NCBI GenBank assembly: GCA_947575235.1
Contig: CANPMT010000028.1
Location: forward strand, 1-37,219
Length of the DNA stretch: 37,219 nucleotides
Reading direction: 5' to 3'
Source: an uncultured Porphyromonadaceae bacterium
Lineage (GTDB): Bacteria > Bacteroidota > Bacteroidia > Bacteroidales > Muribaculaceae
Made by a program: the position numbers and the translations under genes. Below are positions 17,963 to 26,146 of the stretch, one piece after another. The notes beneath the pieces are model-generated. The model saw only the letters and a list, made by a program, of their open reading frames with translations, did no database searches and was not told where the DNA came from. The number at the start of each line of letters is the position of its first letter. Position 1 is the stretch's first letter.

Positions 17963-19861
17963 ATGATACTTTGCATCACCGAGAAACCGAGCGTGGGTCG
18001 CGACATTGCCCGTATCGTAGGGGCAACCACGCGCCGCGACGGATATATCGAGGGTAACGGATATTGCGTCACCTGGACTTTCGGACACCTCTGCTGTCTG
18101 AAGGAACCACACGACTATAACTCGCAGTGGCGTAGATGGTCGCTGTCGGCTTTACCTATGATTCCGCCCAGATTCGGAATCAAACTTATCGACGTGGGGA
18201 GCTATAAACAGCAGTTCCACACCATCGAGAACCTTATAAAGCAATGCGACGAAATCATAAACTGCGGTGATGCCGGACAGGAGGGTGAACTTATACAGCG
18301 CTGGGTGATGCAGAAGGCCGGGTGCGACAAACCGGTGAAACGTCTCTGGATCAGCTCGCTTACCGACGACGCCATCCGCGAGGGGTTTGAACATCTCCGC
18401 ACCCATGAGGATCTTGAACCGCTGTATACGGCCGGTCTCTGCCGGGCCATCGGCGACTGGGTGTTAGGTATGAACGCCACCCGGCTCTATTCTCTTAAAT
18501 ATGGTGTCAACGGCCAGGTGCTATCCATCGGAAGGGTGCAGACCCCTACCCTCGCACTGGTGGTGAACCGTCAGCTTGAGATCGAGAATTTCAAGCCTAC
18601 CGATTATTGGGAACTGAAGACCCTATACCGCGACACCCTCTTCTCGGCCACGGGGAAGAGTTATGACAAGGAGGAGAAGGGGAAGGAGATGGTGGAACGT
18701 CTGAAGGACTTCCCGCTTGTGGTGACCGACGTCACCAAGAAGGCGGGGAAGGAGGCGCCCCCGCGCCTGTTCGACCTCACCTCGCTCCAGGTGGAGTGCA
18801 ACAAGAAACTGAACTTGGGCGCGGAGGAGACCCTGCGCACAATCCAGAGCCTGTATGAGAAGAAAGTCACCACTTATCCGCGTGTCGACACAACCTATCT
18901 CACGGATGATATGTTCAGTAAGTGTGGGGGGATTCTGAACTCCCTCACCGACTATCAGATGCTGATGTCGCCCCTGCGTGGCAAGAAACTGCGCAAGAGC
19001 AAGAAGGTGTTCGACAATTCGAAGGTGACCGACCACCATGCCATCATCCCTACCGGACAACCCCTCCCCCCGGGGTTGTCGCAGGCCGAGCGTGACGTCT
19101 TCAATCTGATCGCCCTCAGGTTTATCTCGGTCTTCTTCCCCGACTGCTCGTTTGAGCAGACTGTGGTGAATGCCAAGGTCGACAACGTGAGCTTCAAAGC
19201 CACCGGAAAGGTAATACTCGACCCCGGATGGAAGATGGTCTACGCCGCCGACAGGAGGGTGGATGAGGCCGAGAGGAAACCTGACGACGCCGAGAAGGAG
19301 AGTGACGATGACGCGGCTGTGCTTCCGCAGTTCACCAAAGGTGAGGAGGGTCCGCATTCACCCCGACTGGTGAAGAAGACCACCCAGCCCCCGAAGTATT
19401 ACACCGAGGGCACGCTCCTGAAGGCTATGGAGACAGCCGGCGCCATGGTCGACGACGAAGACCTGCGCGAGGCACTGAAAGCCAACGGCATAGGCCGACC
19501 CTCCACACGAGCCGCCATAATAGAGATTCTCTACAAGCGGGGCTATATCGTGAAGGAACGGAAGTCGTTGCGCGCCACTCCGGCGGCCATTGAGCTGATC
19601 GGTCTTATCAAGGAGGATCTCCTGAAGAGCGCCAAGCTCACCGGCATATGGGAGGGGAGGCTGCGCCAGATTGAACGCCGCGAGTATGACGCCCGCGAGT
19701 TCATCAGCCAGATCAAGGAACTGATTTCGGAGATAACCCTCTCCGTGCTGCGCGACAACTCCAACCGCCGCATCGTGGCCGAACAGCTCACAGGCGACAA
19801 AACGGCTCCCGCCGAAGAGCCCAAACCGAAGAAAAAGAGAACGAAAGCTAAAAAAGAATAA
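17963..19861 (+). CDS. topB: DNA topoisomerase III (type IA)
   Basis: A 632-aa type IA topoisomerase. The toprim domain starts with ITEKPSVGRDIARIVG (catalytic Glu7) and holds GDAGQEGEL (102-110). The active-site tyrosine is Tyr305 in TYPRVDT. SIGRVQTPTLALV and GIGRPSTRAAIIEIL are further type IA signatures. The C-terminus is a short Lys/Pro-rich tail without zinc fingers. The toprim acidic triad shows D-A-G in place of the usual D-x-D, a form I associate with Bacteroidetes and mobile-element TopB proteins. Its housekeeping neighbours argue for the chromosomal enzyme. Confidence 0.93.
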   Translation: MILCITEKPSVGRDIARIVGATTRRDGYIEGNGYCVTWTFGHLCCLKEPHDYNSQWRRWSLSALPMIPPRFGIKLIDVGSYKQQFHTIENLIKQCDEIINCGDAGQEGELIQRWVMQKAGCDKPVKRLWISSLTDDAIREGFEHLRTHEDLEPLYTAGLCRAIGDWVLGMNATRLYSLKYGVNGQVLSIGRVQTPTLALVVNRQLEIENFKPTDYWELKTLYRDTLFSATGKSYDKEEKGKEMVERLKDFPLVVTDVTKKAGKEAPPRLFDLTSLQVECNKKLNLGAEETLRTIQSLYEKKVTTYPRVDTTYLTDDMFSKCGGILNSLTDYQMLMSPLRGKKLRKSKKVFDNSKVTDHHAIIPTGQPLPPGLSQAERDVFNLIALRFISVFFPDCSFEQTVVNAKVDNVSFKATGKVILDPGWKMVYAADRRVDEAERKPDDAEKESDDDAAVLPQFTKGEEGPHSPRLVKKTTQPPKYYTEGTLLKAMETAGAMVDDEDLREALKANGIGRPSTRAAIIEILYKRGYIVKERKSLRATPAAIELIGLIKEDLLKSAKLTGIWEGRLRQIERREYDAREFISQIKELISEITLSVLRDNSNRRIVAEQLTGDKTAPAEEPKPKKKRTKAKKE

Positions 19862-19868
19862 CCCAGTT

Positions 19869-20117
19869 ATGACAGGTTTATCAGTCAATTTAATCATCCA
19901 GTACACCCTCGTGTTCATTCTGTTGGCAGGAGCGGTGGCATACATCATATGGAAACTCGTGCACATCCGCAAGAACGGAGGGGCCTCATCCTGCTGCGGC
20001 TGCTCCCTATCTGACTCTTGCGGGAAGAAACGCGACGCCAAGCCACGCGGCGCTGCTGCGGCGAAGACGTCAGCCCCTGATGACTGCGATGACAAGAAAG
20101 ACTGTTGCTGCCACTGA
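19869..20117 (+). CDS. Small Cys-rich membrane protein (FeoB-associated type)
   Basis: An 82-aa peptide with one N-terminal membrane helix (about residues 8-28, IIQYTLVFILLAGAVAYIIW) and a cysteine-rich tail: CCGC at about 42-45, single Cys at about 51 and 73, and a final CCCH. The layout matches the FeoB-associated Cys-rich family, but no feoB gene is in this window. It may bind iron, zinc or another soft metal; this is inference from the cysteines. It starts 7 bp after topB and precedes the Sua5 gene by 14 bp. Confidence 0.78.
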   Translation: MTGLSVNLIIQYTLVFILLAGAVAYIIWKLVHIRKNGGASSCCGCSLSDSCGKKRDAKPRGAAAAKTSAPDDCDDKKDCCCH

Positions 20118-20131
20118 CTAAAATCCTGCAC

Positions 20132-20734
20132 ATGAAAACCATCAAGATATGGAACGAGGAGGCCTCTGACCGTCAGCTCTCCGAGATCTGCCGCGACCTT
20201 GAGGCCGGGCAGATCATGATCCTACCCACCGACACCCTCTATGGAATTGCCTGCGACGCCCTCAACCCGAAGGCTATCGAACGCATATGCCGTCTCAAGG
20301 GTATAAATCCTGAAAAGACCAATCTCTCCATCCTCTGCTCCGACATCTCCATGGCGGCTGAATACGCACGTTTCGACAACTATGCCTTCCGCCTGCTCAA
20401 GGAGAACACCCCCGGGCCATTCACATTCCTCTTCAAATCTGCCCCCACCCTCCCCAAGGCATTCAAGGGGAGGAAGATCGTGGGGGTGCGCATACCCGAC
20501 AATCGGCTCTGCCGCGACATCGTGGCACGTCTCGGACACCCTATTCTCAGCACCTCGATACAGTTTGACGACACCGACTATGCCATCAGTCCGGGGCTCA
20601 TAGCCGAGGCTTACGACAACCGCGTCGACTTCTTTCTGGAAGGTGAGGATGGGGGCACCGAACCCTCCACGATAGTCGACTGCACCGGGCGCGAGGCCGA
20701 GATAATCCGCCAGGGTAAAGGTGAACTTGTGTAA
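20132..20734 (+). CDS. L-threonylcarbamoyladenylate synthase (Sua5/YciO/YrdC)
   Basis: A 200-aa single-domain YrdC-fold protein. Seen: the IMILPTDTLYGIACDALNPKA signature near residue 30, RLKGINPEKTNLSILC, TPGPFTFLFKSA and VGVRIPDN. The family makes threonylcarbamoyl-AMP for the tRNA t6A37 modification. YciO-like paralogues have other roles, and the sequence alone does not separate them firmly. I chose the Met at 20132 (MKTIKIWNEEASDRQ), since the upstream Met at 20105 overlaps the Cys-rich gene and adds no conserved residues. Confidence 0.87.
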   Translation: MKTIKIWNEEASDRQLSEICRDLEAGQIMILPTDTLYGIACDALNPKAIERICRLKGINPEKTNLSILCSDISMAAEYARFDNYAFRLLKENTPGPFTFLFKSAPTLPKAFKGRKIVGVRIPDNRLCRDIVARLGHPILSTSIQFDDTDYAISPGLIAEAYDNRVDFFLEGEDGGTEPSTIVDCTGREAEIIRQGKGELV

Positions 20735-20780
20735 GCGTAGAGCCGAGGAGATTTTTTCAAAAAATATTTGCCGATTTTAT

Positions 20781-20812
20781 TTTGCGATTATTGAAATTTT
20801 TCCTTAATTTTG
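20781..20812 (+). promoter_or_regulatory. Promoter of mdh (-33 TTTG, -7 TAATTTTG)
   Basis: TTTG at 20781-20784 and TAATTTTG at 20805-20812 are separated by 20 bp, which is the full Bacteroidetes sigma-ABfr pattern. The predicted start of transcription is about 20817, giving a leader of roughly 90 nt. Confidence 0.8.
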
Positions 20813-20835
20813 CGAGACAAACAGGCAGACAATCC

Positions 20836-20859
20836 TCCCGGCTGAGAAAAGCCACGGGA
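20836..20859 (+). other. Hairpin in the mdh leader
   Basis: TCCC and GGGA flank GGCT/AGCC around a GAGAAA loop, with a two-base bulge on the 3' side. The stem is GC-rich and lies about 20 nt after the predicted transcription start. No T-tract follows. It could stabilise the mRNA of this highly expressed-looking gene or bind a regulator. Confidence 0.4.
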
Positions 20860-20907
20860 ATCAAACTGACCCTGAACTGACCGAATAACCCTAAAATATT
20901 ATAAGTT

Positions 20908-21837
20908 ATGTCAAAAGTAACAGTTGTTGGCGCCGGTAACGTAGGTGCCACTGCAGCAAATGTAATCGCTCTCCGCGAGATTGCAGACGAAGTTGTAATG
21001 ATCGACATCAAGGAAGGTGTGTCTGAAGGCAAGGCCATGGACATGATGCAGACCGCTGCCCTCCTCGACATGAACACTCGCATCAAAGGCGTAACAAACG
21101 ACTATGAGGCTACAAAAGACAGCGACGTCGTAGTCATCACTTCAGGTATACCCCGCAAGCCGGGCATGACCCGCGAGGAGCTCATCGGCGTTAACGCCGG
21201 CATCGTTAAGCAGGTTACCGAGAGCGTGCTCGCACACAGCCCCAACGCTGTGATCGTTTGCGTTTCCAACCCTATGGATACCATGACTTACCTCATCCAC
21301 AAGGTATCAGGTCTTCCCAAAAACCGCATCATCGGCATGGGTGGCGCACTCGACAGCAGCCGCTTCAAATATTATCTGAGCAAAGCCCTCAACGCAAACC
21401 CCAACGAGGTTGAAGGTTTCGTTATCGGTGGCCACGGCGACACTACAATGATCCCCATGAAGCGTTTCGCCACTCTCCGCGGAATACCCGTGACTGAATT
21501 CCTCTCAGCTGAGGAACTCGACAAGGTGGCTGCCGACACTATGGTAGGCGGCGCTACCCTCACCAAGCTGCTCGGCACTTCAGCATGGTATGCTCCCGGT
21601 GCTGCAACAGCTGAGGTTGTAGAGGCTGTTATCCACGACCAGGATGCCATCATCCCCTGCTCTGCCCTGCTCGACGGCGAGTATGGCGAGAAGGATCTCT
21701 GCATCGGCGTTCCCTGTGTTCTCGGCAAGGGTGGTATCAAGAAGATTCTTGAGATCAACCTCAACGAGGAGGAGAAGGAACTCTTCAAGAAGAGCGCAGA
21801 GGCTGTTCACAAGACCAACGCAGCCCTCCCCTGCTAA
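20908..21837 (+). CDS. mdh: Malate dehydrogenase
   Basis: A 309-aa NAD-dependent malate dehydrogenase of the LDH-like type. It has the Rossmann motif GAGNVG (8-13), Asp33 for NAD specificity, the IPRKPGMTRE substrate loop, and catalytic His176 in GGHGDTT. Length is typical. Codon use is strongly biased to C-ending codons, as expected for high expression. It has its own promoter and a strong terminator. In gut Bacteroidales it works in the reductive branch from oxaloacetate to succinate and propionate. Confidence 0.96.
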   Translation: MSKVTVVGAGNVGATAANVIALREIADEVVMIDIKEGVSEGKAMDMMQTAALLDMNTRIKGVTNDYEATKDSDVVVITSGIPRKPGMTREELIGVNAGIVKQVTESVLAHSPNAVIVCVSNPMDTMTYLIHKVSGLPKNRIIGMGGALDSSRFKYYLSKALNANPNEVEGFVIGGHGDTTMIPMKRFATLRGIPVTEFLSAEELDKVAADTMVGGATLTKLLGTSAWYAPGAATAEVVEAVIHDQDAIIPCSALLDGEYGEKDLCIGVPCVLGKGGIKKILEINLNEEEKELFKKSAEAVHKTNAALPC

Positions 21838-21858
21838 TCTGCGGGCCGACCCACTTAC

Positions 21859-21904
21859 AAAGAGCCGCGGCGTCATTGACGCTGTGGCTCTTTATATTTT
21901 TTTT
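21859..21904 (+). terminator. Terminator after mdh
   Basis: AAAGAGCC and GCGTC pair with GACGC and GGCTCTTT around an ATT loop, with small mismatches between the two stem blocks. The stem ends at 21893 and is followed by TATATTTTTTTTA. A classic rho-independent terminator 21 bp after the stop codon. Confidence 0.88.
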
Positions 21905-21915
21905 ACATCACCCTC

Positions 21916-21947
21916 TTTGCTTTTATCAGTAATTTTCACTAATTTTG
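21916..21947 (+). promoter_or_regulatory. Promoter of pfp (-33 TTTG, -7 TAATTTTG)
   Basis: TTTG at 21916-21919 and TAATTTTG at 21940-21947 with a 20-bp spacer match the Bacteroidetes consensus. The predicted leader is about 45 nt to the ATG at 21998. Confidence 0.82.
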
Positions 21948-21997
21948 CACTCTCAATTACTGACATTCACAAACATATAACTTCATAAGAACGTCTA

Positions 21998-23656
21998 ATG
22001 AAAAAGAGTGCACTCCAGAGAGTGAGAGCTGAGTATCAGCCCAAGTTGCCCAAAGCCCTCCAGGGTCCGGTGAAACTGAATATCGGTGAGGCCACACAGT
22101 CAGTTGCCGATCAGGAAGAAATCAAGAAACTTTTCCCCCACACCTACGGTCTGCCCATCGTGCAGTTCGAGGCAAACGACAAGCCCGAGCGCGTTGAGGA
22201 GCCCTTCAACGTGGGTATCATCCTCTCAGGTGGCCAGGCTCCCGGCGGTCACAACGTGGTGAGCGGTATCTTCGACGGTATCAAGAGCCTCAACAAGGAG
22301 AACCGTCTCTACGGCTTCCTCATGGGCCCCTCTGGTTTCATCAACCATCAGTATATGGAGATCACCGCCGGTTATCTTAAGGATTTCCGCAACACAGGTG
22401 GTTTCGACATCATCGGCTCAGGCCGTACAAAACTTGAGACTCCCGAGCAGTTCGAGGCCGGCCTCAAGGTGCTTAAGGAGCTCAACATCAAGGCTCTCGT
22501 TATCATCGGTGGCGACGACTCCAACACCAACGCCGCTGTTCTCGCCGAGTATTACAAGAATATCGGTGCCGACGTTCAGGTTATCGGCGTGCCCAAGACC
22601 ATCGACGGCGACCTCAAGAACGAGTGGATCGAGACCTCTTTCGGTTTCGACACCGCCTGCAAGGTCTACAGCGAGGTTATCGGCAACATCCAGCGCGACT
22701 GTAACTCTGCCAAGAAGTATTACCACTTCATCAAACTCATGGGCCGTTCTGCTTCGCACATCGCCCTTGAGTGCGCTCTCGAGACTCAGCCCAACATCTG
22801 CCTCATCTCTGAGGAGGTGCTTGCAAAGCGCATGACTCTCGACAACATCATCAACTACATCTGCTACGTAATCTCCGAGCGTGCCAAACTCGGCTGGAAC
22901 TTCGGTACTGTACTCGTGCCCGAGGGTCTCATCGAGTTCATCCCCTCTATGAAAGACCTCATCGCTGAGCTCAACGACGTGCTCGCCAACCATGGCGCAG
23001 AGCTCGAGGGTCTTGACGAGAACGCCAAGATTGAGAAGATCGCCACTTTCCTCACTCCCGTCAACGCCGACCTCTACAAGTCGCTCCCCACTGCCATCGC
23101 TCTCCAGCTCAGCCTCGACCGCGACAGCCACGGCAACGTGCAGGTTTCGCTCATCCAGACTGAGAGCCTCCTGAGCCAGATGGTGGCTCAGCGTCTTGAG
23201 GAGATGGCTGAGAACGGTCAGTACTCAGGCAAGTTCAACGCACAGCACCACTTCTTCGGTTACGAGGGACGTTGCGCCGACCCCACAAACTTCGACGCCG
23301 ACTATACCTATGCCCTCGGTTACAATGCCGCAATGCTCATCAACTCAGGCCTCACCGGCTACATGAGCTCTGTGCGCAACCTCACCGACCACACCGAGAA
23401 CTGGATCGCCGGTGGCATACCTATCACAATGATGATGAACATGGAGCGCCGCAACGGTAAGATGAAGCCTGTTATCCAGAAGGCTCTCGTCAACCTCAAC
23501 GGCCGTCCCTATCTCAAGTTCGCCTCAATGCGTGAGACTCTGGCCCTCAATACTCTCTATCAGTACCCCGGCCCCATCCAGTATTTCGGCCCCGCCGAAG
23601 TATGCGACCGTCCCTCGATGACTCTCCTTCTCGAGCACGACAAGCCCATCGACTGA
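21998..23656 (+). CDS. pfp: PPi-dependent phosphofructokinase (long form)
   Basis: A 552-aa diphosphate--fructose-6-phosphate 1-phosphotransferase. The PPi-type signatures are GGQAPGGHN (78-86), GGDDSNTNA from 171, and PKTIDGDLKN from 199, where the Asp in GGDD replaces the Gly of ATP enzymes. MGRSASHIALECALETQPN binds the sugar phosphate. The length matches the plant-beta/clade-II long PFPs common in Bacteroidales. It catalyses the reversible step between F6P and F1,6BP using PPi. Codon use is highly biased, as in mdh. Confidence 0.94.
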   Translation: MKKSALQRVRAEYQPKLPKALQGPVKLNIGEATQSVADQEEIKKLFPHTYGLPIVQFEANDKPERVEEPFNVGIILSGGQAPGGHNVVSGIFDGIKSLNKENRLYGFLMGPSGFINHQYMEITAGYLKDFRNTGGFDIIGSGRTKLETPEQFEAGLKVLKELNIKALVIIGGDDSNTNAAVLAEYYKNIGADVQVIGVPKTIDGDLKNEWIETSFGFDTACKVYSEVIGNIQRDCNSAKKYYHFIKLMGRSASHIALECALETQPNICLISEEVLAKRMTLDNIINYICYVISERAKLGWNFGTVLVPEGLIEFIPSMKDLIAELNDVLANHGAELEGLDENAKIEKIATFLTPVNADLYKSLPTAIALQLSLDRDSHGNVQVSLIQTESLLSQMVAQRLEEMAENGQYSGKFNAQHHFFGYEGRCADPTNFDADYTYALGYNAAMLINSGLTGYMSSVRNLTDHTENWIAGGIPITMMMNMERRNGKMKPVIQKALVNLNGRPYLKFASMRETLALNTLYQYPGPIQYFGPAEVCDRPSMTLLLEHDKPID

Positions 23657-23704
23657 TAAAACCGTCAGCAGCAAGCCGGTATAATACCCGGCCTTCAGAT
23701 ACCC

Positions 23705-23742
23705 AAAGACCGTCGGCACGACAACTGCCGACGGTCTTTTTT
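23705..23742 (+). terminator. Terminator after pfp
   Basis: A perfect 14-bp stem, AAAGACCGTCGGCA (23705-23718) with TGCCGACGGTCTTT (23726-23739), closes a 7-base loop and runs into a T tract. It separates pfp from the TPP riboswitch. Confidence 0.93.
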
Positions 23743-23773
23743 ATCATTATTTCGGGGTTAGCGTTTTTTTTAT

Positions 23774-23781
23774 TAACTTTG
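23774..23781 (+). promoter_or_regulatory. -7 box of the thiamine uptake operon
   Basis: TAACTTTG matches TAnnTTTG. At the -33 position, 19 bp upstream, TTCG (23751-23754) is a weak TTTG variant. Transcription would start at about 23786, almost exactly where the riboswitch begins. Confidence 0.65.
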
Positions 23782-23785
23782 TCGC

Positions 23786-23885
23786 GCCGGAATGAGTCCG
23801 GCATGGGGTGTTCGTCAGTGATGACGATCTGAGATCATACCCTTCGAACCTGATCCGGGTAATACCGGCGTAGTGAAAATTCATA
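23786..23885 (+). promoter_or_regulatory. TPP riboswitch (THI element)
   Basis: The conserved TPP-aptamer blocks are in order: GGGGTG (23805-23810), a P3 hairpin TCGTCA-GTGA-TGACGA (23812-23827), CTGAGA (from 23829), ATACCC (from 23837), GAACCTGATC, CCGG-GTAATA-CCGG and GCGTAG. GGGGTG and ATACCC form P2. P1 is unusually weak: I can pair only GAAT (23790-23793) with ATTC (23879-23882), and a competing hairpin GCCGG/CCGGC (23786-23802) overlaps its 5' strand. The start codon is at 23886, so control of translation is likely. Its presence points to thiamine as the substrate of the genes that follow. Confidence 0.93.
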
Positions 23886-26126
23886 ATGGAAAAAACCGAC
23901 ATCAAGGCCGCCTGTCTCGGCGCGGCTCTTCTCTGCGTTAACGCGCAGTCTTTCGCCAATTCCGGCTCTGAAGCCGACTCTGTGGCATCTCTTCTCGAAG
24001 AGGTCGAGATTGTGGCAAACCGTGCCAACGCCAAGACCCCCGTGGCCTTCACCAACGTATCAAAAAAGGAGCTGCTCAAAGATAACGACGGCCGCGACAT
24101 GACCTATCTGCTCCAATTCACACCATCCGTAACAACAACTTCTGACGCCGGTGCCGGAATCGGCTACACCTCCATGCGCATACGCGGCACCGACGGCTCC
24201 CGTATAAACGTCACCGCCAACGGCATACCGATCAATAACCCGGAGAGCCACAACGTCTACTGGGTGAATATGCCCGACCTCGCCTCCTCGCTGCGCGACG
24301 TCCAGATTCAGCGCGGCGCCGGAACGTCGACCAACGGCGCCGGTGCTTTCGGCGCAAGCGTCAATATGATTACCGATGCCCCTTCAGAGACTCCATACGC
24401 CGAAATCTCAGCGGCTTATGGCGCCTATGACACCAACCGCGAGACTCTCCGCGTAGGCTCCGGACTCCTCGGCGGACACTGGAGTTTCGACGCCCGTATC
24501 AGCCGCCTGCATTCCGACGGATACATCGAACGCGCCTCGACCGACCTCTGGAGCTATTTCGGACAGGCTGCCTACCGGAATGTAAACACGCAGGTGCGCC
24601 TGTTAGCTTTCGGCGGAAAGGAGAAGACCTATATGGCATGGGATTATGCCTCGCTCGAGGATATGGAGAAGTATGGCCGCCGCTACAACCCCTGCGGTGA
24701 ATACACCGACAAGGATGGAAACCGCGCTTACTATGCCGACCAGAACGACAACTATATACAGCATCACCTCCAGCTCCTCCTCTCGCAGCATATCGGCGAA
24801 CGGTTCAATCTCAACGCCGCTCTGCATTACACCGCCGACAACGGCTACTACGACCAGTACAAGACAAAACGCACACTGGTGGAGTATGGTCTCTCTCCCT
24901 TCCAGACTGCCGACGGCGAGACCGTGAGCAAGTCCGACCTTATACGTCTGAAAAACAATGTGAATGACTTCTACGGCGGCCAGGTGTCGCTCAATTACCG
25001 CGACGACCGCTGGAATGTGGTGGCAGGAGTGGCGGCCACAGGTTTCCAAGGCCATCATTTCGGCCAGGTGAAGTGGGTGCGCAATTATGTCGGAGCCATC
25101 GACCCGCTCCAGAGATATTACGACAACAAGGGGCGCAAGTCTGACTTCAACTCCTATATACGCGCCAACTTCGACATAATGAGCACATTGTCGGCCTTCG
25201 CTGACCTGCAGTACCGTCATATTCACTACACAATCAAGGGTGAATCTGACAATTATGACTGGAATACGGAGGCTCCTGCGATGCTCGACATTCACCGCGA
25301 CTGGAATTTCTTCAATCCAAAACTCGGTCTGAACTATACCAACGGCTCACACCGCGCATTCGCTTCATGGGCTGTGGCGCAGAAGGAACCCACCCGCGAC
25401 AACTTCACCGACGGCGACCCCCATCGTCTCCCCAAGGCTGAGCGCCTCAACGATTTTGAGTTGGGCTACACTTTCAGTCTACCCATCTTCACAGCCGGAA
25501 TCAACCTCTACTATATGCTCTACAAGGACCAGCTTGTAGCCACAGGTGAACTCTCCGACACCGGAAACGCCATCAGTGTGAACGTGCCCGATTCATACAG
25601 GATGGGTATGGAGATCCAGACCGCCCTAAAGCCTTGCGACTGGTTCGAGTGGCAGTTCAACCTCACATGGTCGCGCAACCGCATAAAGAATTTCGTTGAA
25701 TATATCTATGAGGATGAATGGACCAATCCCATCTCGTTCGAGCTTGGCGACACCCCCATTGCCTTCTCACCCGACCTTATCTTCAACAATGCCTTCCGCT
25801 TCACCTACGCCGGGGCGGAGGCTACCCTGCAGAGCAACTACGTGGGGAAACAGTATATGAACAACGCCCGCTCGGAGGAGGCTAAACTCGACGCCTATTT
25901 CGTGACCGACCTTCACCTGGGCTATACCTTCAAGAGGATTGCCGGAATCAAGGAGCTGAAGTTAGGTGTGTCGGTCTACAACCTCTTCAATAAGAAATAT
26001 TTCAACAACGGATATGCCGGCGCGGGCTATTACATGGATGGCGACGAGAGAGTAATCTACCGGTATGCCGGATATGCGGCACAGGCTCCGGCCCACCTCA
26101 TGGGCACCGTCACGCTGCGCTTCTGA
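23886..26126 (+). CDS. TonB-dependent outer-membrane receptor, probable thiamine uptake
   Basis: A 746-aa TonB-dependent receptor. A signal peptide (residues 1 to about 24) is followed by a plug domain (about 35-165; LLQFTPSVTTTSD, MRIRGTDGSRINVTANGIPINNPESH-type region, VQIQRGAGTSTNGAGAFG) and a 22-strand beta-barrel ending in aromatic Phe (GTVTLRF). No carboxypeptidase-like or SusD partner is present, unlike glycan-uptake receptors. The TPP riboswitch directly in front and the PnuC-family gene behind indicate thiamine or a thiamine precursor as substrate. This follows the known Bacteroides pattern of TPP-regulated OMR-PnuT genes; the substrate is inferred. Confidence 0.9.
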   Translation: MEKTDIKAACLGAALLCVNAQSFANSGSEADSVASLLEEVEIVANRANAKTPVAFTNVSKKELLKDNDGRDMTYLLQFTPSVTTTSDAGAGIGYTSMRIRGTDGSRINVTANGIPINNPESHNVYWVNMPDLASSLRDVQIQRGAGTSTNGAGAFGASVNMITDAPSETPYAEISAAYGAYDTNRETLRVGSGLLGGHWSFDARISRLHSDGYIERASTDLWSYFGQAAYRNVNTQVRLLAFGGKEKTYMAWDYASLEDMEKYGRRYNPCGEYTDKDGNRAYYADQNDNYIQHHLQLLLSQHIGERFNLNAALHYTADNGYYDQYKTKRTLVEYGLSPFQTADGETVSKSDLIRLKNNVNDFYGGQVSLNYRDDRWNVVAGVAATGFQGHHFGQVKWVRNYVGAIDPLQRYYDNKGRKSDFNSYIRANFDIMSTLSAFADLQYRHIHYTIKGESDNYDWNTEAPAMLDIHRDWNFFNPKLGLNYTNGSHRAFASWAVAQKEPTRDNFTDGDPHRLPKAERLNDFELGYTFSLPIFTAGINLYYMLYKDQLVATGELSDTGNAISVNVPDSYRMGMEIQTALKPCDWFEWQFNLTWSRNRIKNFVEYIYEDEWTNPISFELGDTPIAFSPDLIFNNAFRFTYAGAEATLQSNYVGKQYMNNARSEEAKLDAYFVTDLHLGYTFKRIAGIKELKLGVSVYNLFNKKYFNNGYAGAGYYMDGDERVIYRYAGYAAQAPAHLMGTVTLRF

Positions 26127-26146
26127 TTAATGACACTTACAGCTAT

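Noticed and set aside
18623..19357. 244-aa frame antisense to topB
   Set aside because: It lies fully within topB, whose motifs are conserved, and shows no family similarity that I can see.
20751..20765. ATTTTTTCAAAAAAT as terminator after the Sua5 gene
   Set aside because: It is a short A/T palindrome with no GC stem.
20836..20880. TPP-like CTGAGA sequence in the mdh leader
   Set aside because: Only this short block matches; the other conserved TPP blocks are absent.
22418..23131. 237-aa acidic frame antisense to pfp
   Set aside because: It is a shadow of the strongly biased codon use of pfp.
24603..25295. 230-aa frame antisense to the TonB receptor
   Set aside because: It is inside a conserved receptor gene and has no independent signals.
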